From Saccharicrinis sp963675435 (GTDB lineage: Bacteria; Bacteroidota; Bacteroidia; Bacteroidales; Marinilabiliaceae): a stretch of DNA of 64,000 bases. The notes beneath the pieces were generated by a model. That model was given only the letters and a program-made list of their open reading frames with translations, had not been told where the DNA came from and ran no database searches. The translations under genes and the position numbers were made by a program. The stretch lies in the NCBI GenBank assembly GCA_963675435.1, contig OY776216.1:1302001-1366000 (forward strand). The letters run 5' to 3'. Every line of letters starts with the position of its first letter. Position 1 is the stretch's first letter. Shown one piece after another: positions 51,910-61,795 of the stretch.

Positions 51910-52908
51910 TTACTTAGGATCGTATCCCCACTTAAGATAAATAGATCCCCATGTAAAACCAGCACCAAATGCTGCTAATACAATGTTATCTCCTTTTTTA
52001 AGATCTTTTTCCCACTCCCATAGGCATAATGGAATTGTAGCAGAGGTTGTGTTACCGTATTTTTCAATGTTAATCATAACCTGATCTTTGCTTATTCCCA
52101 TGCGTCTTGCTGTTGCATCGATGATTCTCAAGTTTGCCTGGTGAGGAACAAGCCATTTAACATCTTCAGATGTAAGGTTGTTTTTATCCATGATTTCAAC
52201 AGCAACATCAGCCATATTTGAAACAGCATGTTTAAAAACGGCTTGACCTTCTTGGTAAACAGTATGTTCATTAGCATCAACCGATTCGTGAGACGCAGGT
52301 TTAACAGAGCCTCCAGCTTTCATTACAAGGTGGTGTCTACCTATACCATTTGTTCTTAAAATAGTATCCTGAATTCCAATTTCCTCTTCCGTTGGTTCTA
52401 GCATGACTGCAGTAGCTGCATCTCCAAATAATACGCAAGTTGTTCTGTCTGTATAGTCTGTAATTGAAGACATCTTTTCAGCACTAACTAGGATTACTTT
52501 CTTATGACTTCCTGATTGAACATATTTTGTAGCAGTGTCTAGTCCGAATAAGAAACCAGAGCAAGCTGCATTCATATCAAAACTCTGGATGTTTTTAATT
52601 CCAACTTTGTCACAAATAATAGCAGATGTTCCTGGGAACATATGGTCAGGAGTAACAGTGGTGCAAATTAACAAATCAACCTCTTCCGGTTTTGTTCCAG
52701 TCTTTTTCAACAATTCCTTAACAGCTTCGGCACCCATGTCAGATGCACCTTTGCCTTCTCCTTTAAGAATGCGTCTTTCTTTAATACCTACACGGGTCAT
52801 GATCCATTCGTCGGAGGTATCGACCATTGTGCTGAGTTCCTCGTTTGTTAAGATATAATCCGGTAAATAGGCTCCTACACCAGTGATTACTGCGTTAATC
52901 TTTTTCAT
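51910..52908 (-). CDS. fabH: 3-oxoacyl-ACP synthase III (fatty acid synthesis)
   Basis: Starts fatty acid chains by condensing acetyl-CoA or branched acyl-CoA with malonyl-ACP. 332 residues. Cys in MNAACSGFLFGL, His in LVPHQANLRIID and Asn in EKYGNTTSATIPL form the catalytic triad, and the C-terminal GAGFTWGSIYLKW is conserved. Together with rpmF and DUF177 upstream on the same strand it forms the common fatty-acid/ribosome cluster; plsX, often in between, is absent here. Confidence 0.95.
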   Translation of the reverse strand: MKKINAVITGVGAYLPDYILTNEELSTMVDTSDEWIMTRVGIKERRILKGEGKGASDMGAEAVKELLKKTGTKPEEVDLLICTTVTPDHMFPGTSAIICDKVGIKNIQSFDMNAACSGFLFGLDTATKYVQSGSHKKVILVSAEKMSSITDYTDRTTCVLFGDAATAVMLEPTEEEIGIQDTILRTNGIGRHHLVMKAGGSVKPASHESVDANEHTVYQEGQAVFKHAVSNMADVAVEIMDKNNLTSEDVKWLVPHQANLRIIDATARRMGISKDQVMINIEKYGNTTSATIPLCLWEWEKDLKKGDNIVLAAFGAGFTWGSIYLKWGYDPK

Positions 52909-53071
52909 GTTAAAATAATTACTCGACTGTATTTGTGGCAGTCAAAAGTTAGAAATAGCTATATCTTCCCTGTTATCAAGAATATTTATTATTCTTGATT
53001 TGAAAAATAGAACTACTATCAATCTGAAGATTCAGGCATTACCCTTTTCGATTTAGAAATGCCCTAATGCA

Positions 53072-53100
53072 AAATTTGCCTTGCAAAGCAAGGCAAATTT
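53072..53100 (-). terminator. Perfect hairpin between rpmF and fabH
   Basis: AAATTTGCCTTGC (53072-53084), loop AAA, GCAAGGCAAATTT (53088-53100): a perfect 13-bp stem. On the minus strand it is followed by only four T, so it may be a partial terminator after rpmF or an mRNA-processing/stability hairpin. Confidence 0.6.
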
Positions 53101-53125
53101 AAAAAGTACTTTTAAAAATAAAAAG

Positions 53126-53311
53126 TTATGCTGTAATTTCTTTCTCAACAGCAAGTTTTCCTCTGTAATAACCACACTCTCCACATACAGTATGTAATTT
53201 TACAGATGAACCACAGTTTGAGCATACTCCTAATGCTGGAGCAGTAGCTTTGTAATGGGTCCTTCTCTTGTCTCTTCTAGTTTTAGAAATCTTTCTTTTA
53301 GGATGTGCCAT
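53126..53311 (-). CDS. rpmF: 50S ribosomal protein L32
   Basis: 61-residue ribosomal protein. N-terminal MAHPKRKISKTRRDKRRTHYK is the L32 signature, and CSNC with CGEC forms the zinc-ribbon site. It follows the DUF177 gene by 19 bases, the near-universal order. Confidence 0.97.
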   Translation of the reverse strand: MAHPKRKISKTRRDKRRTHYKATAPALGVCSNCGSSVKLHTVCGECGYYRGKLAVEKEITA

Positions 53312-53330
53312 TTTATAACAACTTTATGTA

Positions 53331-53867
53331 TTAACTATTATCTTTTAATTTTTTCAAAGCTTCCCACCTAGGGTCAATAGCTTCTTCTGATCTTTTATCT
53401 TGATCGTGGTGTTCGGATGAAAACTCTTCGAGTTTGCTAATCATTTCCGGATCACAAGCTTCCGGATCTTCATGGACAGATCTTAGAGGCATGCTTACCA
53501 CAATATATTCATAAATCAATTGTGCGACATTAAACTCATTTTCTTCATGTGGAAGAATGATAATTTCATCGCTTGGTTCATCATACATTATACCAAATTT
53601 AACATATAATGTTCCTTCGTACGAAATAGGTAAAGTTATTTTACCTAAGCAATTGTCGCATATCGCTTCAACATTTCCAGCGATTTTAAAATCCAATTGA
53701 AGCATTTGCGATCTTTTTAACAGATCCACATTAGCCTCAAAATCTCCATTTTCAATTATTGAATCATCAATAGCTTCAAAAAAAGACTGGTCTAATTTAT
53801 AGTGAAAATGATGTTTACCTTCTTTTAAACCCTTAAAGGCTATGCTGTAATCTTTTAGCTTATCCAT
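53331..53867 (-). CDS. DUF177 (YceD-like) protein
   Basis: 178-residue protein of the DUF177 family, linked to 23S rRNA accumulation in other bacteria and plants and nearly always encoded before rpmF. CDNCLGKITLPISYEGTLYVKFG contains the family Cys-x2-Cys and GxxxVxF pattern. The acidic C-terminus ends with IDPRWEALKKLKD, which is typical. Confidence 0.9.
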   Translation of the reverse strand: MDKLKDYSIAFKGLKEGKHHFHYKLDQSFFEAIDDSIIENGDFEANVDLLKRSQMLQLDFKIAGNVEAICDNCLGKITLPISYEGTLYVKFGIMYDEPSDEIIILPHEENEFNVAQLIYEYIVVSMPLRSVHEDPEACDPEMISKLEEFSSEHHDQDKRSEEAIDPRWEALKKLKDNS

Positions 53868-53889
53868 CTCACTTCAAATAAAAACTTTG

Positions 53890-53897
53890 CAAAAGTA
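53890..53897 (-). promoter_or_regulatory. Promoter -7 element of the DUF177-rpmF operon
   Basis: The minus strand reads TACTTTTG, a match to TAnnTTTG, 23 bases upstream of the DUF177 ATG. No TTG at the -33 position was found. Confidence 0.45.
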
Positions 53898-53994
53898 TAA
53901 AAATAAATAGTAGAAGAGAAGAAAAAATGAAAATAATTTTAGGAATATATCGATTGTATATTCTAATCTTTTTAAAAAGTTTTGATATAGGTAA

Positions 53995-55143
53995 TTAGGA
54001 TTGTTTTAATAAGATTCTAAATGTTGTTTTTTTATAGGGTTCTGACTCTTTTACAAATATTTTTCCTTTGTGGTAATCCTCTACAATTCTTTTAGTTAGT
54101 GATAAACCTAATCCCCATCCTCTTTCTTTAGTAGTAAAGCCAGGTTCAAATACGGTTTTTATATTTTGTCTGGAGATGCCTTTACCATCATCAGTAATGT
54201 CAATTGCAATAGAATGTTCTATAATTTTAGCGTTGATAAGGATGTGTCCATCTCCTTTAATTGCATCTATTGCATTTTTTATTAGGTTTTCAAATACCCA
54301 TTCAAGTAATGTTTGATTTGCAACAATTGAAATATTTTGGTCGATGTTGATGGAGAACTTTACCTTATCAGATGAACGTGTTCTTAAATAATTTACACTA
54401 TTTGTTGTAAGTTCGGGTAAATTTAAATTTTTATAAATGGGTTTTGATCCTATTTTAGAGAAACGATCAGCAATATTTTGTAATCGATTAACGTCTTTTT
54501 TAATTTCGTTCAGCGCTTCAGAGTTAGGGTCTTTTAGGTTTAAAAAATCGACCCATCCCATTAACGATGTGATTGGTGTACCTAGCTGATGAGCTGTTTC
54601 TTTAGACATTCCCACCCAAACCTGTTCTTGCTCAGCTTTTCTTGAACTACTAAAGGCTAAGTATGCAATAAAAACAAAAATTGAAACAATGATTAACTGA
54701 ATTACAGGAAACCAGGTGAGTTTAATTAATAAAGTAGAGGTTTGATAATAAAGATATTGTAATTCACCATCACCAAGATTAATTTCAATAAACTTGCCGC
54801 CTTCTTTTAACTCATCTAATTTTTTTTGTAGAAATATTTCAGCATTGTTCGACGGCACTTTAATATTTCTGTAATGTTGAATCTTATTATTAGCATCAGC
54901 AAGAATAACAGGAACAGTGGTGTTGTTTTTGAGTACCTCAAGAGTTAAACTTACGCTGTTGTCATTATCACCAGGTTCAACAAGTTGTCTCGTAGCTTCA
55001 GCCCAAAGTTCTACTTTTTTTCTTTCTTCATTTTTTAATTCGTCAACAAGAGATTTTGTATATATTGAAGATAAAGTACCTATTATAATTGTTCCTAAAA
55101 ATATAATGAGTTTATATCTTTTTTTGTGAGTGTAATGTTGCAT
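53995..55143 (-). CDS. Membrane sensor histidine kinase
   Basis: Two membrane helices (about residues 11-29 and 141-165 from the ATG at 55143) flank a small periplasmic sensor region. The kinase part has the H-box ETAHQLGTPITSLMGW (His185), the N-box FENLIKNAIDAI, DDGKGI and the G2 box ERGWGLGLSLTKRIVEDYH. The frame runs further upstream to 55182, but the ATG at 55143 gives a better membrane anchor. No response regulator is adjacent, so the partner is encoded elsewhere. Confidence 0.92.
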   Translation of the reverse strand: MQHYTHKKRYKLIIFLGTIIIGTLSSIYTKSLVDELKNEERKKVELWAEATRQLVEPGDNDNSVSLTLEVLKNNTTVPVILADANNKIQHYRNIKVPSNNAEIFLQKKLDELKEGGKFIEINLGDGELQYLYYQTSTLLIKLTWFPVIQLIIVSIFVFIAYLAFSSSRKAEQEQVWVGMSKETAHQLGTPITSLMGWVDFLNLKDPNSEALNEIKKDVNRLQNIADRFSKIGSKPIYKNLNLPELTTNSVNYLRTRSSDKVKFSINIDQNISIVANQTLLEWVFENLIKNAIDAIKGDGHILINAKIIEHSIAIDITDDGKGISRQNIKTVFEPGFTTKERGWGLGLSLTKRIVEDYHKGKIFVKESEPYKKTTFRILLKQS

Positions 55144-55252
55144 TCGAAAATAAATTGATTTGCTACGAGTAATACAACGCACGAGATATAAGATTTATTG
55201 TTTGCGAACTTTTAATTATAATATAAGACGAATTAGTTTTGTATATTGTTAA

Positions 55253-58054
55253 TTATTGAGAACAATATTTAATGATCATTCTGGTAATTTCATCTTTATG
55301 TGCAGGCTTGGTTATAAAGTCATCCATTCCGGCTTTAAAGGCCATTTGCCTTTGGGAGTCATCGTTGTTAGCCGTCATAGCAATAATAGGACAGCTTTCA
55401 TCGTAACATTTTAATTCCTTGGTTGCATCAAAACCATCTAATTCAGGCATTAACAAATCCATAAAAATGATATGATACTTATTGGTTTTAAATTTTTGAA
55501 TGGCTTCTTTTCCGTTGTTTGCTAAGTCAATTTCGTATCCAACCTTCTTAAATAGATTTTGAGCTACTTTTTGATTAAATAAGTTATCCTCGGCAACGAG
55601 GATTCGGATGTTATTTGGTACAACTTTTCCAATAGTGTTAACTGCATTTTTAACAGAACTAAAATGCTTAAGCAATAAGTTTTGTAGTGTTGATAAACTT
55701 ACAGGTTTTCTTAAGTATGCATCGGCGCCTAATTTTTTGCCTAAATTGTTGTTCATTAATTCATAATCAGAACTTTGTAGTAGTATTAAGAAGTTTTTGT
55801 AAAGATTATGACTATATAGTTGTTGTAAAAAATCAATGCCATTAAAATCAGGCCTTTGGTCAATGATAATTAACTGAATGTTGTTCCTTTTGCTTAGCAT
55901 TTGAATGGTTTCCTGTGAAGGAGCCATTGTTTTGTAATTAATACCTAAAGCTGTAATGTTTTTTATAATGTTTTGTACAAATAGGGCTTCATCAGTAATA
56001 ATTAAGGCATTAATTTGAGTATATGATAGTATATAAGAATAATCTAAGTTTTTTACTTTTTGTTTATTGTTGTATGGTATTGTAAAAGTAAATTCAGCTC
56101 CAGGATATTCCGGATTTGTTGAAATGGATGATGGGCTGTCTGCCCAAATTTCACCACCCATTAATTTCACCAGATTTTTAGAAATGGAAGTTCCCAATCC
56201 GGTTCCCCCAAATTTACGAGTTGTACTTTCGTCTTCCTGGGAGAACGAATTAAAAATAATTTTTAATTTTTCTTTTCTGATTCCAATACCAGTGTCTGAA
56301 ATCTTAAATAGCAAAGCACTGCCTCCATTTATAGTTTTGGATTCTGAAATATGAAGATGAACTCTTCCGTAAGGTGTAAATTTTATTGCATTACCCAATA
56401 GATTGTTAAGTATTTGCCTAAAACGCAGCGGATCAGTTAAAAAATGATCTGGTAATGTAATGTCAGTACTCCAACTTAAATCAATTGATCTTTCTTTTGA
56501 TAGATTACTAAAGTCATCAATTGATTGTTTAATTTCTTTTTCAAGATTAACGGGGATGGATTCTATTTCAAGTTTACCTGCCTCAATTTTCGAAAAATCT
56601 AAAATGTCATTAATCAGCGCAAGTAAAGTATCTGCAGAACGTTTTACAACATTAAGCATATCTTTATCTGTATTGTTAATTGTAGTTGATGTTAAAATCA
56701 TATCCGTCATCCCAATAATTGCGTTCAAAGGAGTACGCAGTTCATGACTAATATTTGCGATAAAACGGGTTTGTGCAGATTGATTATGTTCCTGTATTGT
56801 AGGTTGAAGTTCAAATGGTGTTAATTCAACAAATTGAAGAATATAATACTTATTGTTCTGGTTGAAAAAAGGAATCCGATCCTTTAATACAACCTGTTTG
56901 TTTTGAGTAGCATCATTGAATATATATTTTTTTGTAGACTCAGATATATCTGATCTAACCAGAGTTCTTTTCTTTTCAAATAAAACTTTCTCTGAAGCTT
57001 CTCGGTCAAGAAGTATATCCTCGTCTTCGTACTCAAATAATTTTAATGCAAACCTGTTTACCAATTGTATTTTATTTTCAGCATCAACTAGAACAATTCC
57101 TACAGGTGTGTAATACAATATTTTTCGTAGAGAGTCTTCTGATTGAGATAGTCGTTCCTGGCTTAATTTATTTTTAGATATGTATTGGTAAAAAACATAA
57201 ACAATCATTAAAATGATAGCGAAACTTATAAAAGCTACTATAAATGAATTCTTAATTATAGCATTAGTTATCGGTTTAATAGGCATTGAAAATGCCATGT
57301 TGATTGTTTGGTTTGGGCTTAATTTTTTTTGTTTAAAAACCGTTAATGTTTTAGTATTTACATTATTGATTTTTATTGGGTGTATGGCATATAGTGTAGT
57401 AGAATCGCTTATAATATTAATTTTTGATGTTGGGATGGAAGCTATGTTTTTATTTGTTGAAAATAATAAATTGAAATGATGGTCTGCGATCCATTCAAAT
57501 TGATGACCTTGTATGTTAAATCCTTTAAATGCTTTATTGAAGTATTGGTTTAAATCAAAATCGAAAATCAGATACCCGTATATGTGTGTGCTATTGTAAA
57601 GTGGTTGATTAATAATAAAACTATTGGTATTCGTGTCAATACTAATATTACGCTTAAAATTCTCTTTTCTTTTTGTTTTGCTGAATTTGGTGATAGTAGA
57701 TTGGTTGGCTCCTTTTAATATGTTGTATGAATTGCCCTTTACATCAATTACGGTGAGTTTATTTAATAATGAGTAATACCTGTTATATATAAGCTCAATG
57801 CGTTCCTTTGTTATTTTTGATTCAAGATCTAAATCGAAAAGTCTTCCCAGATCTTTTTCCTGAAACAACAGCGTAGAATTTGACTCTATTTCAGCAATAA
57901 AATTCTTACTTTCCTTATGGCAAGAGTTGATTTGTTTTTCTAAAATAGTTTTTTGAGTGTCTATCTGCCATAAATAGGTATCTCTGAAATAGTATATGTT
58001 ACAAATTATTAAAAATGCAATGCAGGATATTACAATGGCAAGCGGCTTTTTCAT
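55253..58054 (-). CDS. Hybrid sensor histidine kinase with two receiver domains
   Basis: 933 residues. Membrane helices at about 5-22 and 262-288 enclose an extracytoplasmic sensor. A PAS domain (YTPVGIVLVDAENKIQLVNRFALKLF) precedes HisKA with NISHELRTPLNAIIGMTDMI (His437), HATPase with NLLGNAIKFTPYGRVH and GGTGLGTSISKNLVKLMGG, then two receivers. The first has LIIIDQRPDF in place of the usual D-x-x-MP; the second has AEDNLFNQKVAQ and MDLLMPELDGF with Asp866. It starts 35 bases after rsgA and shares its orientation. Signal and downstream partner unknown. Confidence 0.93.
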   Translation of the reverse strand: MKKPLAIVISCIAFLIICNIYYFRDTYLWQIDTQKTILEKQINSCHKESKNFIAEIESNSTLLFQEKDLGRLFDLDLESKITKERIELIYNRYYSLLNKLTVIDVKGNSYNILKGANQSTITKFSKTKRKENFKRNISIDTNTNSFIINQPLYNSTHIYGYLIFDFDLNQYFNKAFKGFNIQGHQFEWIADHHFNLLFSTNKNIASIPTSKINIISDSTTLYAIHPIKINNVNTKTLTVFKQKKLSPNQTINMAFSMPIKPITNAIIKNSFIVAFISFAIILMIVYVFYQYISKNKLSQERLSQSEDSLRKILYYTPVGIVLVDAENKIQLVNRFALKLFEYEDEDILLDREASEKVLFEKKRTLVRSDISESTKKYIFNDATQNKQVVLKDRIPFFNQNNKYYILQFVELTPFELQPTIQEHNQSAQTRFIANISHELRTPLNAIIGMTDMILTSTTINNTDKDMLNVVKRSADTLLALINDILDFSKIEAGKLEIESIPVNLEKEIKQSIDDFSNLSKERSIDLSWSTDITLPDHFLTDPLRFRQILNNLLGNAIKFTPYGRVHLHISESKTINGGSALLFKISDTGIGIRKEKLKIIFNSFSQEDESTTRKFGGTGLGTSISKNLVKLMGGEIWADSPSSISTNPEYPGAEFTFTIPYNNKQKVKNLDYSYILSYTQINALIITDEALFVQNIIKNITALGINYKTMAPSQETIQMLSKRNNIQLIIIDQRPDFNGIDFLQQLYSHNLYKNFLILLQSSDYELMNNNLGKKLGADAYLRKPVSLSTLQNLLLKHFSSVKNAVNTIGKVVPNNIRILVAEDNLFNQKVAQNLFKKVGYEIDLANNGKEAIQKFKTNKYHIIFMDLLMPELDGFDATKELKCYDESCPIIAMTANNDDSQRQMAFKAGMDDFITKPAHKDEITRMIIKYCSQ

Positions 58055-58089
58055 AATAAGTTATTTACGAAAAAAAAGAATAAAAGGTT

Positions 58090-59016
58090 CTATCTGTACT
58101 TTTCTTGCTTGGTTTCATAAATACTTAAATAACTTTGGTATCTCTGTAATGAAATTTCTTCATCTTCAATGGCCTTTTTAACTGCGCATCCAGGTTCATG
58201 GATATGTGTGCAATTGCTATACTGACAATTGTGAGAGTGTTTAAAAATTTCTTTAAAGTAGTGATAGATTTCATCTTTGTCTATGTTGATTAAGCCATAG
58301 CCTCTGATACCCGGAGTGTCAATGATGTATCCTCCAAAATTAAGCTCGTGCATTTCTGCAAATGTTGTGGTATGTTTCCCACTTTGGTGGATGTCCGAAA
58401 TCTCAGCAACTTTTAAGTTTAAACCAGGTTGTATTCTATTGATAAGTGTTGATTTTCCAACGCCGGAATGACCGGAAATGACGCTTACTTTATCTTTTAG
58501 CAATTCAACAATAATACTTAAATCGTCATACATTTTTGCAGAAATGGTATATGTTTCATATCCAATTTTCTCATAAATAGCTCTCAGGTTATCCAGAGTT
58601 GCTAAATGTTTTGTATCGTATCGGTCTACTTTATTGAAAATTATTTTTACAGGTATGTTATATGCTTCAGCTGATGCTAAAAAGCGGTCGATAAATACAT
58701 TTGTTGTAATAGGGTAGTTTACTGTAACCAATAATAAAGCCTGATCAATATTTGAGGCAATAATATGTGATTGCTTTGATAAGTTTGATGCTTTACGGAT
58801 GATGTAGTTTTTTCTTTCTTTAATTTCAGAAATAACACCCATGTTGTCTGCTTCATCAATATTAAAGGTAACGATATCGCCAACAGCAATTGGGTTTGTA
58901 CTTTTGATGTCGTGGAGTCGCAGTTTGCCTTTTATAGTACAATTAATCAACTCTCCCTCTGAAGTTCTTACTAAATATCTACTGCCTGTTGATCTAAATA
59001 CAATACCTGTTTTCAA
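58090..59016 (-). CDS. rsgA: Ribosome small-subunit-dependent GTPase A
   Basis: Circularly permuted GTPase in late 30S maturation. 308 residues: N-terminal OB fold, NKVD (128-131) before the P-loop GHSGVGKST (182-190), DTPG (233-236), and the zinc site Cys264, Cys269, His271, Cys277. Divergent from the TetR gene. The kinase gene follows closely and may be cotranscribed. Confidence 0.96.
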   Translation of the reverse strand: MKTGIVFRSTGSRYLVRTSEGELINCTIKGKLRLHDIKSTNPIAVGDIVTFNIDEADNMGVISEIKERKNYIIRKASNLSKQSHIIASNIDQALLLVTVNYPITTNVFIDRFLASAEAYNIPVKIIFNKVDRYDTKHLATLDNLRAIYEKIGYETYTISAKMYDDLSIIVELLKDKVSVISGHSGVGKSTLINRIQPGLNLKVAEISDIHQSGKHTTTFAEMHELNFGGYIIDTPGIRGYGLINIDKDEIYHYFKEIFKHSHNCQYSNCTHIHEPGCAVKKAIEDEEISLQRYQSYLSIYETKQEKYR

Positions 59017-59118
59017 TGTTTAATTGTTTATTAATGTTTTTGTGTTGTTTAGGAGTGTAAAAATGATAAAAATAACTGATAGTTATAAAACTAACGAGCT
59101 AAAAGTTTATAAAATATT

Positions 59119-59162
59119 TTGAATTTAGTCAAATTGATTTTAACTTTGACTGAACGGTCAGT
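59119..59162 (+). promoter_or_regulatory. TetR promoter with overlapping operator palindrome
   Basis: TTG at 59119-59121, 19 bases, then TAACTTTG at 59141-59148: an ideal Bacteroidota promoter. Directly adjoining is ACTGA-ACGG-TCAGT (59149-59162), a palindrome of the kind bound by TetR-family dimers. A repressor here would cover the start of transcription, so self-control of the TetR gene and operon is expected. Confidence 0.75.
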
Positions 59163-59177
59163 TTAAAAAGAGCAAAA

Positions 59178-59756
59178 ATGTCGCCAAGAACAGAAGAGCA
59201 ATTAATAAAACATAAGGCTCAAAAGCGCAAGGTTATAACTCAGGCAGCGATGAAGTTGTTTTCCGATGTGGGATTTCAATCTACTTCAATTTCAAACATA
59301 GCTAAGGAAGCAGGAGTGTCAAAAGGTTTAATATATACCTATTTTGAAAGTAAAGAGGATTTATTAAGGTTCTTGATTCTGGATACTATTGATGAAATGT
59401 TTGGAATTGCTAAAGTTAGTTTGGGTAGCAATCCAACAGATGAATCATTTGAAAAAATGATTCATGATTATTTTAAATGGGTGCAAACAAATAGACCATT
59501 TTTACAGATCTATTTTGGATTACTTATGCAACCAAGTGTGATGAAATTATTTGAAAAAGAAATTATGACCAAAGCCTATTCTGTATTTGAAACGATGGCT
59601 GTGTATTTTAAAAGTAAAGGTTTTAATGATCCTTTTTCTGAAACGCGTTTTTTCATTTCTATTTTAGATGGTGTTTACATGAATTTTATATTGGATTCAG
59701 AAAATTATCCATTAAACAAAGCAAAATCCCGAATTCTGAATATGTACCTAAAATAA
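59178..59756 (+). CDS. TetR/AcrR family transcriptional regulator
   Basis: 192-residue repressor. The helix-turn-helix lies at about residues 18-60, with AAMKLFSDVGFQSTSISNIAKEAGVSKGLIYTYFESKEDLL, a textbook TetR N-terminus. The C-terminal ligand-binding domain has no recognisable ligand type. It is the first gene of an operon with a LolA-like protein and an ABC system, 19 bases upstream of the former, and its promoter carries a palindromic operator. Confidence 0.94.
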   Translation: MSPRTEEQLIKHKAQKRKVITQAAMKLFSDVGFQSTSISNIAKEAGVSKGLIYTYFESKEDLLRFLILDTIDEMFGIAKVSLGSNPTDESFEKMIHDYFKWVQTNRPFLQIYFGLLMQPSVMKLFEKEIMTKAYSVFETMAVYFKSKGFNDPFSETRFFISILDGVYMNFILDSENYPLNKAKSRILNMYLK

Positions 59757-59775
59757 CGAGAACATCATAAATTTA

Positions 59776-60543
59776 ATGATTATGAAAATATTTGATGTAG
59801 TTAAAATAACGATTCTAAGTTGGTTTATATTTTCTAATATAATCGTTTCTTCTCAAGTAACAGCCACTGAAATTATAGATCATGCAAATGAATTATTGCG
59901 AGGTAAGACTAGCTATTCCGAAATGGAAATGAAAGTTACACGTGCCAAATGGGAGCGTACTTTAAAATTTAAAGCCTGGTCAAAAGGAGCGGATTATTCT
60001 TTGATATTAATAACATATCCTGCAAAAGAAAAAGGACAGGTTTTCTTGAAACGTCAGAAAGAAATGTGGAATTATATACCTGATATTGATAAAATGATAA
60101 AAATTCCACCCAGTATGATGATGCAGTCGTGGATGGGGTCTGATATGACAAATGATGATTTGGTAAAAGGTGCATCTATCGTTGAAGATTATTCTCATCA
60201 AATTATTAAAGAAGAAAACCTGAATGGATACGAGTGTTATGTAATTGAATTAATTCCCCATGAAGACGCAGTTGTAGTTTGGGGTAAAATAGTTTCCTGG
60301 GTAACAAAGAAAGGGTATATGACTTTAAGAAATGAGTACTACGATGAGGATGGATTTTTAATAAATACCGAAACACTTTCTGAAATTAAGCAAGTTGGAG
60401 ATCGTTTAATGCCTACTTATTTTGAAATTGTTCCAGAGGAAAAGAAGGCGCAAAAAACGACTATGGAATTTACTAATGTGAAATTTGACATGCCTATCAA
60501 TGATAGCTTTTTCTCGATACAGAATATGAAACGAATTAAGTAA
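59776..60543 (+). CDS. Outer-membrane lipoprotein-sorting protein (LolA-like)
   Basis: Periplasmic protein of 255 residues with a signal peptide (hydrophobic to about residue 26, IFSNIIVSSQ). The fold pattern is the LolA/LppX-like beta sheet; ADYSLILITYPAKEKGQVFLKRQKEMWNYIPDIDKMIKIPPSMMMQSWMGSDMTNDDLV is the family core. It probably carries a lipid or lipoprotein between the ABC system and the outer membrane. A second ATG six bases downstream is also possible as start. Confidence 0.87.
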   Translation: MIMKIFDVVKITILSWFIFSNIIVSSQVTATEIIDHANELLRGKTSYSEMEMKVTRAKWERTLKFKAWSKGADYSLILITYPAKEKGQVFLKRQKEMWNYIPDIDKMIKIPPSMMMQSWMGSDMTNDDLVKGASIVEDYSHQIIKEENLNGYECYVIELIPHEDAVVVWGKIVSWVTKKGYMTLRNEYYDEDGFLINTETLSEIKQVGDRLMPTYFEIVPEEKKAQKTTMEFTNVKFDMPINDSFFSIQNMKRIK

Positions 60544-60574
60544 AGTGATAATTTTTCAAATAAAATAGTAAACA

Positions 60575-61792
60575 ATGAAATTGATTGTTATTGCTTGGCG
60601 AAATTTATGGCGAAATAAAAGACGAACATTAATTACTGTTTCTTCAATATTTTTTGGAGTGATATTATGTTCTCTTATGGGATCAATGCAACAGGGGTCC
60701 TATAATAACATGATAGAAAATGTGGTTAATTTTTACTCTGGTTATATTCAAATTCATAATGAGAATTACTGGGAAGATAAGAATATTAATAATTCGTTTA
60801 TAGAGAATGATTCCTTAGTAAAAGTCATTACTCAATTGGATCAGGTTGAATATATGTTACCTCGTTTAGAAAGTTTTGCTTTAGCATCGAGTGGCGAATT
60901 AACCAAAGGTGCAATGGTAATGGGTGTTGATCCTGAAAAGGAAGATCAATTAACATCAATTGGAGAAAAGATTATAGCAGGACAGTATCTAAAGCAAAAT
61001 GACGATGGTGTTTTACTTGGGTTTAAGTTAGCTGAGAAGTTAAAAATTAAGGTGGGGGATACGATTGTAATGCTTGGGCAAGGATATCATGGAGTTACAG
61101 CTGCTGGTAAATATCCTGTTCGAGGGTTGTTTAAATCTTCAAATCCGAATCTGAACAGGAGACTGATATATCTTGAGATTACTAATGCACAACGGTTTTA
61201 TGGCGGAAACAGGATTTTAACCTCCTATGTTGTAATGGTGAAAGACAATAATGTTGCTAAAGCCTTATTGCCAATATTAAAAGACAAAGTTAAATCTCCA
61301 TATAATGTAAAAAGTTGGGATGAAATGTTTCCCGTTCTTTTACAGCAGATAGAAAGTGATAAGTCTTCAGCAATGGTGATGAAAGCGATTCTTTATATTG
61401 TAATCATGTTCGGAATTTTTGGTACTGTAATGATGATGATCTCTGAGCGAAAAAGAGAATTTGGAGTAATGATGGCGGTGGGAATGCAAAAGTTTAAATT
61501 AGCAATTACAGTGTTGATAGAAACTTTATTTATGGGATTTATGGGCGTTGTATTGGGTTTTTTAGGGAGCATGCCTGTGGTTGGTTACTTTTATTATCAT
61601 CCAATACCTTTAACCGGCAAAGTTGCCGAGTGGATGAGCGATTTAGGCTTTGAACCTTTTATGTTTTTTGCCTGGGATGCGCAGGTGTTTGTTAATCAGA
61701 TGTTGGTGGTGTTTTTTATTACTATTATAATTTCAGTATTTCCATTTGTTAGAATAGTAAAAATGAATGGTATTAATGCACTTAAAGGATAA
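60575..61792 (+). CDS. ABC transporter permease (FtsX/LolC-E type), first
   Basis: 405 residues: one N-terminal membrane helix (TLITVSSIFFGVILCSLMG), a large periplasmic domain and three C-terminal helices, the MacB/LolC/FtsX plan. MMMISERKREFGVMMAVGMQKFKL is the cytoplasmic coupling segment that contacts the ATPase. It ends 3 bases before the second permease, of identical length, with which it likely forms a heterodimer. Confidence 0.92.
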   Translation: MKLIVIAWRNLWRNKRRTLITVSSIFFGVILCSLMGSMQQGSYNNMIENVVNFYSGYIQIHNENYWEDKNINNSFIENDSLVKVITQLDQVEYMLPRLESFALASSGELTKGAMVMGVDPEKEDQLTSIGEKIIAGQYLKQNDDGVLLGFKLAEKLKIKVGDTIVMLGQGYHGVTAAGKYPVRGLFKSSNPNLNRRLIYLEITNAQRFYGGNRILTSYVVMVKDNNVAKALLPILKDKVKSPYNVKSWDEMFPVLLQQIESDKSSAMVMKAILYIVIMFGIFGTVMMMISERKREFGVMMAVGMQKFKLAITVLIETLFMGFMGVVLGFLGSMPVVGYFYYHPIPLTGKVAEWMSDLGFEPFMFFAWDAQVFVNQMLVVFFITIIISVFPFVRIVKMNGINALKG

Positions 61793-61795
61793 GCT

